Below, in pieces: positions 18,882 to 27,619 of a stretch of DNA of 64,000 bases. The stretch is from NCBI GenBank assembly GCA_029248525.1, contig JAQWJE010000057.1:62001-126000 (forward strand), written 5' to 3'. Source of the stretch: Candidatus Binatia bacterium. GTDB lineage: Bacteria > Desulfobacterota > Binatia > UBA12015. A program made the translations under genes and the position numbers. Every line of letters starts with the position of its first letter. Position 1 is the first letter of the stretch. Under the pieces are notes generated by a model, which made no database searches, was not told where the DNA came from, and saw only the letters and a program-made list of their open reading frames with translations.

Positions 18882-18999
18882 GCGGGAATTACCAAGGTGT
18901 GCCCGCATCCCTCGCAGGAGACGCGTTTCGCGGGATCTCGTCCCGAGCAGTTTTCCCGGGTTCCCCCGGGGGCGCGCCGCGCGCATGCTGGTAGTCGGT

Positions 19000-20361
19000 C
19001 TAGTGGAGGTATCCCAACGCACGGAGGCGATCGCGAAGGGGATCTTCGACCGAGGGCTCACGGCCATCGATGTTGGCAAGGATTGCCTCGAGTTCCGCCA
19101 CGATATCGGCCTTTTCTGCATAGAGATCCCGTGTCTCCCCCGGATCTTCTTCGACGTTGAAAAGTTGTGGCGATGACTGGCCGGGAGGTTTCTCCATCAA
19201 CTTGAATTGCCCAAGTTTGATGGTTCGCCGGTTCGGATACTCGGCGATCTGCGGTCGCATTTCTCGATCGGGGGCAAAGAGGTTCATGCCGCGTATCTCG
19301 GAGGCTGGAGGTTCGCCCGTCAGGCGAAGGATGGTGGGCAGTATGTCGACGTTCATCGTTGGCTGATCGACGCGATGACCGATCGTTCCGGGGGTTCGCA
19401 CCAGCAGCGGCGTATGCAGATCGTTCCAGTAGAGATTATTATGGTCGAAAATCCCGTGCTCTCCGAGACTCTCGGCATGGTCTGCGGCAACGATAATGAT
19501 CGAATCCTGATACAGGTCGCTTGATTTGAGATCGCGGACGAGCGAGGCGAACGCTCGGTCGGCCTGGCGGAGATTCCCATCGTACATTGCTTGCCATTGC
19601 TTGAGCAGGGTGGGGGTCATCTCCTTGAGCACGGCTCCGAAAGTATAGACCGTGGCGGGCTCGGTCTTGCGCAACTTCGCAAGCAGTTTCTCGTGACTAT
19701 GGTTTGTCAGGGTGGGTTCACTGGAGGCCGGTTTGTAGAAATTTCGAAAGTCTTCCGGGGTACTCTCGTAGGGCGCATGCGGTTGTCGAAAGTGGATCCA
19801 GAGAAAGAAAGGCGGCTTCAATTTATCGAGCATTCGTCGGATGCGCTGCCCAGTTTTTTCTATGCCCTCGATATCGCCGTACTGATCGTCGAAGAATTCG
19901 AAGCCCTGACCAAGACCATATTTTTTCTTCGCGTATTCATGGGCAACGACAGCCGCTGTCTGGCGCCCACTCGCTTTCATGCGATCGGCAAGGGTGACCT
20001 GATCCGCACTCATTCCCAGTCGTCTTTTGGCCTGCAATAGACCGTCCGTGTCCGGGAACTTTCCGGTGAAGAGTGAGGGTAGCGAGGAGATGGTTGTACC
20101 GGATTGGCTCATATTGTCCTCGAAGACAAAAGCCTCTTCCGCAAAGACGTTCAGGTTGGGGGTGGTGTTTTTCGAGTAGCCGTAAACACCCATGCGGTCG
20201 GCACGCAGGGCATCAAATGTGACGAGGATCACGTTGCAATCACGACAGGCCTCTGGCGGTATGAGAGCTTTTCGAGTCTCGCATCCAGCTAGAGGCGTGA
20301 TCCAGAGCAAGCTGGCAAGAATGCAGTTTCGAGCGATTGCTCGGATTCGGTCCCAAATCAC
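19000..20361 (-). CDS. Sulfatase-fold lipoprotein, non-canonical active site
   Basis: 453 aa with a lipoprotein signal ending TPLAGC (about Cys27). Alkaline-phosphatase superfamily: metal-binding DALRADRMGVYGY, WIHFRQPHAPY, and ADHAESLGEHG near the C-terminus. At the formylglycine site the canonical C-x-P-S-R is replaced by S-L-P-S-L, so the nucleophile would be Ser, with the activating Arg absent. It may be a Ser-type sulfatase needing an anaerobic-type maturase, a phosphotransferase, or inactive. It is separated from the TetR gene by 139 bases. Confidence 0.88.
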   Translation of the reverse strand: MIWDRIRAIARNCILASLLWITPLAGCETRKALIPPEACRDCNVILVTFDALRADRMGVYGYSKNTTPNLNVFAEEAFVFEDNMSQSGTTISSLPSLFTGKFPDTDGLLQAKRRLGMSADQVTLADRMKASGRQTAAVVAHEYAKKKYGLGQGFEFFDDQYGDIEGIEKTGQRIRRMLDKLKPPFFLWIHFRQPHAPYESTPEDFRNFYKPASSEPTLTNHSHEKLLAKLRKTEPATVYTFGAVLKEMTPTLLKQWQAMYDGNLRQADRAFASLVRDLKSSDLYQDSIIIVAADHAESLGEHGIFDHNNLYWNDLHTPLLVRTPGTIGHRVDQPTMNVDILPTILRLTGEPPASEIRGMNLFAPDREMRPQIAEYPNRRTIKLGQFKLMEKPPGQSSPQLFNVEEDPGETRDLYAEKADIVAELEAILANIDGREPSVEDPLRDRLRALGYLH

Positions 20362-20434
20362 TTGCTGAGTCTAGAGTCCCGACAGCTGGAATCCAACCTG
20401 CCCGCGGGGAAGGCCTGGGGAAGGACAGCTGGAC

Positions 20435-21343
20435 TTAACTGCAATGCTGAAAGCGCCCCGGTTCGACCTCTTTGGCTTCGCCCCGGGACTGCATGCGCTG
20501 GAGGTGGAGATGGGCGCAACGGCGCTCGACCTGATCGGCATAGGGTGACTGAATATGAGGGCGGTAGATAAATCGGTGTGCGACCATCTCCTCGATCGTA
20601 TGCGGCTCGCCGAGGTATTTGAGCATGGCTTCATGGCGGCGCGGAATGACGGCGGCAAAATCATCGAGCAGGGCAAGGAAAGCCGGCCGGCCCTCGATGA
20701 CGCCCTTGTGGTGGAAGGTGACATAGAAATCGGCCTCTTCGTCGCGGACTTGCTGCAAGCTGGCTTCGAAATCCTCGAGGTCGCTCCAGACATCACCGTA
20801 GTAGGGACCAAATCCCGTAAGGTCGATATCCGACAGGAAAAAAACACCGTCCGAGATCCGAAACCCGCTATGACCCCGCGTGTGGCCAGGCAGGTGAACC
20901 GCCTCGATACTTGTGCCACCCAGATCGAACCGGTCGCCATCGCTGAATCCAACCGCATCCGGTCTCGGGGCAAAGTGAAACTCTTCGACCACGATCTTTT
21001 CGAATGCGTGTCGGCCTTCTCCCTCGAATCCGTAGATGCCCATCAGGCCATCAATGGATTGGGCTCCGGGGAGGTCGGCTTCGTGGATGTGAATACGCGC
21101 ATCGTGAAACAGACTATTGCCAGCGAGATGATCCTCGTGGGCGTGGCTGTTGAGCACGGCATCCACAGGAAGTGGGGCCCCCCCGCGATTCACAACATCG
21201 ATCGACGGGTCGATGATGATGGTTTCGGTGTGTCCCCGGACCAGCAGGCTGTTGCCTGAGGGATATTTCCCGAGATCGGCTCCGACGAGGACACTGACGT
21301 GTTGGCCAAGGCGCCGTTCCTGCGTTCCCCAGTCCGCTGCCAT
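20435..21343 (-). CDS. Metallo-beta-lactamase-fold hydrolase
   Basis: 302 aa. The HxHxDH motif (His67, His69, Asp71, His72 in SHAHEDH), a later His in LPGHTRGH, Asp in LSDIDLTG and His in FHHKG make a complete dinuclear zinc site. Glyoxalase-II-like hydrolases, lactonases and thioesterases share this set; I cannot choose. No signal peptide. The gene stands 73 bases from the sulfatase gene, possibly in the same transcript, and about 170 bases from the thiolase operon, with tandem repeats between them. Confidence 0.92.
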   Translation of the reverse strand: MAADWGTQERRLGQHVSVLVGADLGKYPSGNSLLVRGHTETIIIDPSIDVVNRGGAPLPVDAVLNSHAHEDHLAGNSLFHDARIHIHEADLPGAQSIDGLMGIYGFEGEGRHAFEKIVVEEFHFAPRPDAVGFSDGDRFDLGGTSIEAVHLPGHTRGHSGFRISDGVFFLSDIDLTGFGPYYGDVWSDLEDFEASLQQVRDEEADFYVTFHHKGVIEGRPAFLALLDDFAAVIPRRHEAMLKYLGEPHTIEEMVAHRFIYRPHIQSPYADQVERRCAHLHLQRMQSRGEAKEVEPGRFQHCS

Positions 21344-21415
21344 TCGAGCTCCTTTTTAGCGATGATTATCCGAAGGGTTTCCCGCGTGGAGTGTGGCTAT
21401 GAAGTTTCGAGTAAA

Positions 21416-21493
21416 AGCCGCGAGGTGAAGCCGCGAGGTGAAGCTGCGAGGTGAAGCCGCGAGGTGAAGCTGCGAGGTGAAGCTTCTCTGTGA
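21416..21493. repeat. 13-bp tandem repeats, six copies
   Basis: Five head-to-tail copies of AGCCGCGAGGTGA (the fourth base alternates C or T) and a diverged sixth copy fill 78 bases between the thiolase operon and the hydrolase gene. Copies 3 and 5 share the T variant, so duplications occurred in steps. The length is not a multiple of three per unit and no frame is used. Confidence 0.95.
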
Positions 21494-21502
21494 AGCTTCA
21501 CC
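21476..21502. terminator. Perfect 11-bp hairpin downstream of thiolase operon
   Basis: GGTGAAGCTTC and GAAGCTTCACC enclose a 5-base loop. It lies 15 bases beyond the stop of the last thiolase-type gene on the minus strand, where a terminator or mRNA-end stabiliser is expected. No U-tract follows on that strand, so rho-independent termination is uncertain. It overlaps the last tandem repeat copies. Confidence 0.5.
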
Positions 21503-21516
21503 CCGGTTGCGTTTCC

Positions 21517-22674
21517 CTAGGGCTTTTCAGCGCCCACCAGCCACATGGAGAAGTATTGCGACCCGCCGCCGTAGGCGTGGCCCAATGCCACCTTGGCTCC
21601 ATCGACCTGATGCTCGCCGGCCTGCCCGCGAACCTGCATCGCTGCCTCGGCAAAGCGCAACATGCCCGAGGCTCCAATCGGGTTGGAGGACAAGACGCCG
21701 CCGGACATATTCCAGGGAATGTCACCGTCAAGTTCGGTAGAGCCGTCATGGACGGCCTTCCAACCCTCACCCTCGGGTGCAAAGCCCAGGTTCTCCATCC
21801 ACATGGCTTCGAACCAGGCAAAAGGCACGTAGACCTCCGCGCAATCGATTTCCTTACGCGGGTTGGTGATGCCCGCCTTGGCGTAGAGCTCGCGCGCACA
21901 TTGTTTGCCCGCTTCCGGGTTGATTGCATCGCGGCCAGCAAACATGGTCGGCTCCGAACGCATGGCTGTGGCATGTACCCAAGCAGGCTTCTTGGATGCC
22001 TTGTCGGCCAAGTCCTCGCGGGCCATGACCATGGCGCAGGCGCCGTCAGAGGAAGGGCAAGTTTCGAGGTAGCGAATCGGATCCCAGAGCATCGGGGATT
22101 CCTTCACCATGTCATACGAGATGTCCGGCAGCTTCAGGTGCGCGTATGGGTTCTTCAAGGCATTGAGACGATCTTTGACCGCGGTGAGGATGCCGGTGTC
22201 TTCCGGGGCTCCCGAGCGCCGCATATAGCCACGAATCAAGGGAGCGAAAAATCCTCCCGCGCCAGCGACCACCGAGACACCAAAAGGTGCCGAGATGGTG
22301 AGTGCCCACATCGCGTTGCTCTCGGATTGCTTTTCGTAAGCGACCGTCAGGATCCGATCGTGAATGCCGCCCTGAATCAGGCTGGCAGCCACGTTGGCGG
22401 TCGACCCGCCCACGCTACCGGCTGTGTGCACGCGCAGCATCGGCTTGCCGGCGCCACCAAGGGCATCGGCTAGATAGAGCTCGGGTAGCAGGCAGCCTTC
22501 AAAGGTATCCGGGGCTTTTCCGACGACCACGGCATCGATGTCCGCCCAAGTCAGCTCGGCGTCCTGCAAGGCGCGTTCGGCGGCTTCCCGCACCAGACCG
22601 GGCATCGAGACGTCGATGCGCTTGGCCGCGAGTTCGGTTTGACCGATTCCGACGATTCCACAGAGTTCAGCCAT
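21517..22674 (-). CDS. Thiolase-fold lipid-transfer (Ltp-type) protein, no nucleophilic Cys
   Basis: Start at ATG 22674, overlapping by one base the stop of the preceding gene (TAATG). 385 aa, thiolase superfamily (IVGIGQTELA start, GGVLSSNPIGASG near the end). The catalytic Cys loop of SCP-x thiolases is replaced by HTAGSVGGSTA, so it cannot act as a classical thiolase. Cys-less Ltp2-type proteins that pair with DUF35 partners are retro-aldolases in steroid side-chain cleavage. Tyr residues in EVYVPF and HAYGGG may serve acid-base roles (inference). Confidence 0.88.
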   Translation of the reverse strand: MAELCGIVGIGQTELAAKRIDVSMPGLVREAAERALQDAELTWADIDAVVVGKAPDTFEGCLLPELYLADALGGAGKPMLRVHTAGSVGGSTANVAASLIQGGIHDRILTVAYEKQSESNAMWALTISAPFGVSVVAGAGGFFAPLIRGYMRRSGAPEDTGILTAVKDRLNALKNPYAHLKLPDISYDMVKESPMLWDPIRYLETCPSSDGACAMVMAREDLADKASKKPAWVHATAMRSEPTMFAGRDAINPEAGKQCARELYAKAGITNPRKEIDCAEVYVPFAWFEAMWMENLGFAPEGEGWKAVHDGSTELDGDIPWNMSGGVLSSNPIGASGMLRFAEAAMQVRGQAGEHQVDGAKVALGHAYGGGSQYFSMWLVGAEKP

Positions 22675-23726
22675 TATTCTCCCTCCAGAACGCACACCAG
22701 ATTTTGCTGAAGTGCGGCACCGTGTGTTGCATGACCCAAGCCTCGATCGGCTTTACCTGAAGCAATTCGTTGCGCGGCTTCTCCGATTCGTTGCAAGCCA
22801 CATGACATCAGAACATGAGCTCCCAAAGCCCCACCAGATGGGTTCAACAGGACGTCCTCTCCCAAGCCGAGAGATTCCGCCAGAATTGGTTCCTGATGGG
22901 AATACGGCGCGTAGAGTTCGGCAAAGTCGATCTTGTCCTTGCCGACCCCGGCTTTCTCGCCCGCAATTTTGGCAGAAGAAGAGGTCGTGAGGTCGCGGAC
23001 CCCCAGAGCGGCGGGATCCACGCGGTGGTCGAATCCCCGGATCCATACAGGTCTCTCGCAGAGTTCGCGTGCCCTGTCGCCGGCCATCAGGACGACGCAA
23101 CTTGCGCCATCGGCCTTGCCCGCGCAATCCGAAGCGCGCAATGGCGAGGCTATGTGCGGTTCGGCGAGCAGTTCCTCGATCGACACCGCGCCTTTGTGGA
23201 TGGCATGCGGGTTGTCTGTCGCATTTCGCCGGTTGCGCTGGACGATTTCCGCAAGGTCTCGCTCGGTCTTGCCGTTTTTCTCCATCCATTGGCGGGCTTG
23301 CAGCGCGCTGACGCTATCCATGTCCGGCCATAGAGGCGTTACGCAATAAGGGTCCATGCTGAGCGCGAGAACTTCGGGCAAATCACCCGAGGCACTCTTG
23401 CCGAAGCCATAAACAAGCGCGGAATCAACATCTTCGGTCTGGATTTTCACCCACGCTTCATAGAGCGCCCACGCCCCATCCTGCTCGACATGGGATTCCT
23501 TGATCGGTGGCCAGGCCCCTACGGCGTCGAGCGCCATGACAAAAGCAAAGGGCTGTCCCTGCAAGAAGTCGCTGCTGCCCGAGCAGGTAAACTCGATCTC
23601 CGAGCGCTTGAGATGGGAGTCGGCGATGGCATCCTGCACGACCGGCAGGAGGATCTCGACCTCGTTGCGCTCGTCCTCGAAGGCGGCTGACGATTGAGCG
23701 AAGGAAACAATGGCTACATCACGCAT
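22674..23726 (-). CDS. Second thiolase-fold Ltp-type protein, no nucleophilic Cys
   Basis: Start at ATG 23726, overlapping the TGA of the DUF35 gene. 350 aa, shorter than the neighbouring paralogue. The region of the catalytic Cys reads SHVEQDGAWAL, again without Cys, and the C-terminal loop is NPSGGALGAHVLMSCG with GHATHG at the position of HAYGGG. It probably forms a hetero-oligomer with the next thiolase-fold protein and the two DUF35 proteins. It has lost the Tyr near the C-terminus that its partner keeps, so one subunit may be catalytic and the other structural. Confidence 0.86.
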   Translation of the reverse strand: MRDVAIVSFAQSSAAFEDERNEVEILLPVVQDAIADSHLKRSEIEFTCSGSSDFLQGQPFAFVMALDAVGAWPPIKESHVEQDGAWALYEAWVKIQTEDVDSALVYGFGKSASGDLPEVLALSMDPYCVTPLWPDMDSVSALQARQWMEKNGKTERDLAEIVQRNRRNATDNPHAIHKGAVSIEELLAEPHIASPLRASDCAGKADGASCVVLMAGDRARELCERPVWIRGFDHRVDPAALGVRDLTTSSSAKIAGEKAGVGKDKIDFAELYAPYSHQEPILAESLGLGEDVLLNPSGGALGAHVLMSCGLQRIGEAAQRIASGKADRGLGHATHGAALQQNLVCVLEGE

Positions 23727-24220
23727 CAGGCATGCTCCTTGTAGGTCTCGTAGTCCGCATCGGGTTCTCCATTGGGGACAAAGCATTTGATCGAACTGAT
23801 CGAGGTTTCGAGTTGGTCGTCCTCGACCCATTCCGCTTTGACGCGCATGCCCATCCGCACATCGTCCAGATCGCAACCTTGGACGACGTGAAAGAAGGGT
23901 AAGCCTGCGCCATCGAGCAGCACGGTGATGCAGGCATAGGGAAGTTCGAAGTCCAGATTGTCAGACGGGACGCGGACGATCGAGAAGGTCACGATTGTGC
24001 CGTGGTCACTGACCTGAACAACTTCTTCGGTGGCGACAGCGCACATTGGACAGGAACCGCGGGGCGGGACAATGACGGCCTTGCATTGGGGGCAGGCACC
24101 ACCAAGAATTTTCTTGTTGGCCAAGCCGTGCAAGAACTTCGATGCAGCGACGCCAGGTGTGAAATCATAGGTGAGCTGAATCGGGGTGACGATACTTTTT
24201 ACCGGGTCTGCCATCTTCAT
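23726..24220 (-). CDS. DUF35 OB-fold protein with zinc ribbon
   Basis: Start at ATG 24220, overlapping the TGA of the preceding gene (ATGA); ATG 24214 is also possible. 164 aa. The rubredoxin-like zinc ribbon CPQC...CPMC is followed by an OB fold (VVQVSDHGTIVTFSIVRVP, then GMRVKAEW). DUF35 proteins bind thiolase-fold partners and position acyl-CoA substrate. In ChsH2/Ltp2-like complexes the DUF35 domain is required for aldolase activity. It probably binds one of the two Cys-less thiolase-fold proteins downstream. Confidence 0.92.
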   Translation of the reverse strand: MKMADPVKSIVTPIQLTYDFTPGVAASKFLHGLANKKILGGACPQCKAVIVPPRGSCPMCAVATEEVVQVSDHGTIVTFSIVRVPSDNLDFELPYACITVLLDGAGLPFFHVVQGCDLDDVRMGMRVKAEWVEDDQLETSISSIKCFVPNGEPDADYETYKEHA

Positions 24221-24678
24221 GCCTCCTCGGGAACAAAGCATTCGAGATCGCGAATGCTGCCTTGGGGCTCGGCGGCCCAACGGGGTTGGACGCGCATTCC
24301 GGTCTTCATCCGCGACTCGTCGCCTGCGTCCACTGCGTGCAACATGGGTGCGTCAGCTCCATCGAGTTTGACCAAGGCGAAGGCAAAGGGGTGTGCGAAG
24401 GGCTGCTTTTCGCGCGGCTTGGCAACCCACGTCCACGTGGTGACGGTGCCACCGGGTCCGACCTCAACAAGGTCGGCTTCGGTGATGGATTCCGATGTGT
24501 CCGGGTCGTACTCGGCTGGCGGTACGATGACCTTCCCACTCGGCGTTCGCGCCCCTTCGAACCGCCGCTCGGCCAATCCTGTGAAGAAGCGCTGAAGGAT
24601 TGGGCCGAGGGAGCGGCGGAAGGGATATTCCAAGACGTGTTCGGCGCGCAAGGCGCCTTCATTTTGAGCGTCCGACAT
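24217..24678 (-). CDS. DUF35 OB-fold protein lacking the zinc cysteines
   Basis: 153 aa, ATG behind AGGGGAA. It aligns by eye with its downstream neighbour (FFTGLAERRFEGAR, VIVPPAEY, GTVTTWTWV, GMRVQPRW), but the four zinc ligands are gone: the ribbon reads ARTPSGKVIVPPAEYDPD. First gene of a four-gene run with overlapping stops and starts, hence expressed at fixed ratio. One zinc-bearing and one zinc-free DUF35 partner for two thiolase-fold proteins suggests an asymmetric heteromer. Confidence 0.88.
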   Translation of the reverse strand: MSDAQNEGALRAEHVLEYPFRRSLGPILQRFFTGLAERRFEGARTPSGKVIVPPAEYDPDTSESITEADLVEVGPGGTVTTWTWVAKPREKQPFAHPFAFALVKLDGADAPMLHAVDAGDESRMKTGMRVQPRWAAEPQGSIRDLECFVPEEA

Positions 24679-24801
24679 GATTATTCCCCTGTTTGCGTTG
24701 TTGCGGCGGAGGGGAGTTGCCCTCTTCGGATTCGGACCCGGAATATCACCGGAACCCGAGCACTCGCCGTTCCTTCGCTCCTACTACACCTGACGCAGAT
24801 G

Positions 24802-24817
24802 ACAAATGATCGTTTGT
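24802..24817. promoter_or_regulatory. Palindromic operator candidate upstream of aldolase operon
   Basis: ACAAATGATCGTTTGT is a 16-bp near-perfect palindrome (14 of 16 positions), shaped like TetR-family operators of lipid-degradation genes. It lies about 125 bases ahead of the first DUF35 gene, in the 206-base gap after the P450 gene. The rest of that gap shows no gene. Confidence 0.45.
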
Positions 24818-24884
24818 TTGGAATTGGCTTGATCGTCTCGTTCCCGATGCTAGCCCGTCGGCCCGGGGTGGTGTCGGCCTCTCG

Positions 24885-26177
24885 TCAGCCGAGAGGATCG
24901 GGGCCTGGCCGCACTCGAACCAGAATTTTTGCGTAGCGATCCGGTCGACGAGGGTCCCGATGCGGGTTTTTCGTCAACAGTTCGACGCGGCCGTCGGCAC
25001 AGGCCACCGTTTGGATCGCGATCTTGGCTTCGAGGCGAGCGAGACTGGCGCCGAGACAAAAATGGTTCCCTCGGCCAAACGCCAAATGGCGATTCGGGGC
25101 GCGCGTGATATCGAATTTATCCGGGTCGGAGAACTGGGCTGGATCACGGTTTGCGGCCCCCAGCGACAGACGAACGGTCGCATGTTTCGGGATCGTGATG
25201 CCCCCAACCCGAACGTCTTCGGTCGTCCATCGGGGTGTCGAGGTTGACTGGTCGGGGTGGTGCCAGCGCAGGATCTCCTCGATAGCACCATCGATTCGTG
25301 AGGGATTTTCGCGCAGTTTGGCGAGTTGCTCGGGATGTTGCAGTAGCGCGAGCAGGCCGCTGGAGATCAACCGCTCTGTCGTTGTGCCCGCCGCGGTGAA
25401 GATTGTGACGACCGTAGAAATGATCTCGTCTTCCGTAAGTGGAGCGTCCTGAGTCTCGGCACGTACCAATTCGCTGATTAAATCGTCTTGCCAGTGGTTC
25501 CGGCGGTCTGCGACCAGCGCGCGGATATATCGAATTTGTTCGGCCAGAGCCCTCCGGCCGCGTTCTTCCTGCTCTGGCGTTCGCCCTGAAAGAAACAGAA
25601 GCTCTGCATCTTCGAAAAGCCGCCGGAAAAGAAGACGGTCCTCGATCGGAATGCCGATCATTTCTGCCGCTACGATGATGGGAAGATGGAAGCCGAAGTC
25701 TTCGACGAGGCAAAACTCCGCTTGTGGTCCACGCGCTTGCCAAAGTTGGTTGGAAAGCTCGGCGATCCGGTTGCGACGGCTCTCGACTGCAATTCCCGCA
25801 AAAGCCAGGTTGATCAGCGACCGCATGCGCGTATGCTCCGGCGGATCTTTCATGTTGAAGGAGCTCTGGACCAGTCTCTTGTTGGCATTGGTCCGCGAGT
25901 TGCCCTGAGGAACGCCACGCAGGCGGCTCCAGTCGCTGGAGAAGCGCGGATCGCGGAGAGCGACTTTCACGTCGCTGTAGCGGGTGAGCAACCAGTATCC
26001 ATGTCGAGTATGGAAGACCGGTTCCTCCTCGCGAATCCGGTGCAGCCAGGGTGCAGGATTCTCCTGATACGCCAGAGAGGTAAGATCCAGGTCGCGGAGA
26101 TCTTCAGATTGGTTAGACTCGGCCGGTTCCGGCTCCTGAATTCCGGGAATGCGAGGAAATTTTAATACTCGTCCCAC
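24885..26177 (-). CDS. Cytochrome P450
   Basis: 430 aa. GTG start at 26177 overlaps the end of the monoheme gene by 16 bases, so translation is coupled. Soluble type: I-helix TAAGTTTE (262-268 region), ExxR at Glu301-Arg304, haem loop FGRGNHFCLG with Cys374. No redox partner lies beside it; the ferredoxin at 8741 is the nearest. A cytoplasmic P450 at the end of a transcript for secreted cytochromes is unusual. It also lies directly before the Ltp/DUF35 operon, so a steroid or branched-lipid substrate is possible. Confidence 0.94.
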   Translation of the reverse strand: MGRVLKFPRIPGIQEPEPAESNQSEDLRDLDLTSLAYQENPAPWLHRIREEEPVFHTRHGYWLLTRYSDVKVALRDPRFSSDWSRLRGVPQGNSRTNANKRLVQSSFNMKDPPEHTRMRSLINLAFAGIAVESRRNRIAELSNQLWQARGPQAEFCLVEDFGFHLPIIVAAEMIGIPIEDRLLFRRLFEDAELLFLSGRTPEQEERGRRALAEQIRYIRALVADRRNHWQDDLISELVRAETQDAPLTEDEIISTVVTIFTAAGTTTERLISSGLLALLQHPEQLAKLRENPSRIDGAIEEILRWHHPDQSTSTPRWTTEDVRVGGITIPKHATVRLSLGAANRDPAQFSDPDKFDITRAPNRHLAFGRGNHFCLGASLARLEAKIAIQTVACADGRVELLTKNPHRDPRRPDRYAKILVRVRPGPDPLG

Positions 26178-27619
26178 ACGGCCTCAACAAGACTCTCGGC
26201 CGCCGTTAATGCCGCATCGCTGAGGCAGTTCGAAGAAGGAGGCGTCGCAAAAGAGCAGCCCGGGACACTATCGACGTCAGCGCATTTGGCAACGGTGGCA
26301 TCGATCTTGAGTTGTAGCTGAGCGATTTTTCCGGCCCGCTCGCTGGTGCAGGTCGAGGCATCCTCGCCGTTTTGCATCTTGTCGCCGGCGCACTCCGCAA
26401 GTTCCTTCTGGATCGCGGGAATTACCTTGGCGACAGCCTTTGAGATCGACTTGATGCATTTGCGGGCCGCCGCCGTCGAGGTTCCTGACGGCGCGTCGGG
26501 AGGGCTCGCATCAAAAGTGGCCTGCAAGACGGCGTTTGTCGTCTCGTTCTGACGGCAGATGAGGCATGCGTTGACCGAGGCCATTCCGGTGAGTGCAATA
26601 TCGCTGCATCCGCCGCCGCAGGTTGCCGGCATATCCAGCCGTGACGCCGTGACGCCCTTTGCCAGACACAGCAAGTCCTTCTCGCCACCGACGAAGCTGG
26701 CGAGCTTGATCGCCGCGCGCTGGATTTTCTGATCGCTCCGGGCCTGCGCACAACGAACGTTGGAGGCTTGTCGTGCAAGACAATTCAGCGATTCCTTGAG
26801 TTGCATACGACTGTATATGGAAAACTGCTTCTGGATACTTTGCCGACAGGCAATGCGGTCCTCAAGCGAACTCAGTGTGCGTTGCACGCCGAGCGCGTTG
26901 ATGGGGATCACGATCGATGGTGTCGCGGGGTCGTCGGAGACAATATTCAACTGCCCCGCACTGGCGACGGTGCCAATCGGGTCGAATACGATTTCGACAC
27001 TGGTTTGTTCGCCAGGCGCCAGGACAATGGGCAGGGCCGGCCCATTGGCCAGGCTGAGAGTCGCATTGTTCAGGTCCGAAAGGTTCAGGTCGGAGATCGT
27101 CAGGTCATCGCTATACCCGAGATTCCAGATGTCGATCACCAGAGCGTCCGTGGTTCCGGCGTCTGTCACAAAACCGGCACTGCTTGGCAGGACTTTGATT
27201 TCTGTCGGTGCCCGACATGTGGCCACATTTGGCGTGACGCCGGCGTCGAAATCCAGAGGCTCGCCGCGGGCGTCTTCGAAATTATCACAGCTGAATCCGG
27301 GCTGGGTCAGATAGATGCGCAACTCATCATCATTTGTGTAGCCGTCGCCGTCGCTGTCGAGACTGGCGACAAGAGGAAGAGTCTCCTGAATGGACTTGCC
27401 GGTATATAGCTGTTGCTGAACCGCATTTCCGAAAGGGTTTCGCGTGCCGGTGCCTTCGTAGTTCACATGGCAGACACTGCAGTGATCGACGTTGCTATCG
27501 TCGGGGACCGCGAAAAATGACTTCATCTCAAGAAAATATGTGGGCCTTGCCTCAGCTTGATGCAGGGGTGCGATCAGACTTGCGGTGAGGAGGGCGAGCG
27601 CTGCAAGTGATTGCCTCAT
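26162..27619 (-). CDS. Secreted monoheme protein with Ig-like and Cys-rich helical modules
   Basis: 485 aa, start ATG overlapping the TGA of the pentaheme gene. Signal peptide 1-24 (ending AEARP). One c-type haem site CSVCH at 47-51, a calcium-type DSDGDGYTND loop, then an Ig-like beta domain (VIDIWNLGYSDDLTI...LAPGEQTSVEIVFDP). The C-terminal half holds two copies of a helical module with Cys spacing C-x21-C-x9/13-C-x27/21-C, found also in the two upstream genes. Probably periplasmic or surface electron carrier; function unknown. Confidence 0.82.
   Translation of the reverse strand: MRQSLAALALLTASLIAPLHQAEARPTYFLEMKSFFAVPDDSNVDHCSVCHVNYEGTGTRNPFGNAVQQQLYTGKSIQETLPLVASLDSDGDGYTNDDELRIYLTQPGFSCDNFEDARGEPLDFDAGVTPNVATCRAPTEIKVLPSSAGFVTDAGTTDALVIDIWNLGYSDDLTISDLNLSDLNNATLSLANGPALPIVLAPGEQTSVEIVFDPIGTVASAGQLNIVSDDPATPSIVIPINALGVQRTLSSLEDRIACRQSIQKQFSIYSRMQLKESLNCLARQASNVRCAQARSDQKIQRAAIKLASFVGGEKDLLCLAKGVTASRLDMPATCGGGCSDIALTGMASVNACLICRQNETTNAVLQATFDASPPDAPSGTSTAAARKCIKSISKAVAKVIPAIQKELAECAGDKMQNGEDASTCTSERAGKIAQLQLKIDATVAKCADVDSVPGCSFATPPSSNCLSDAALTAAESLVEAVWDEY

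Noticed and set aside
21416-21493. Possible CRISPR array
   Set aside because: Units are 13 bp and directly abutting with no spacers, so it is a simple tandem repeat.
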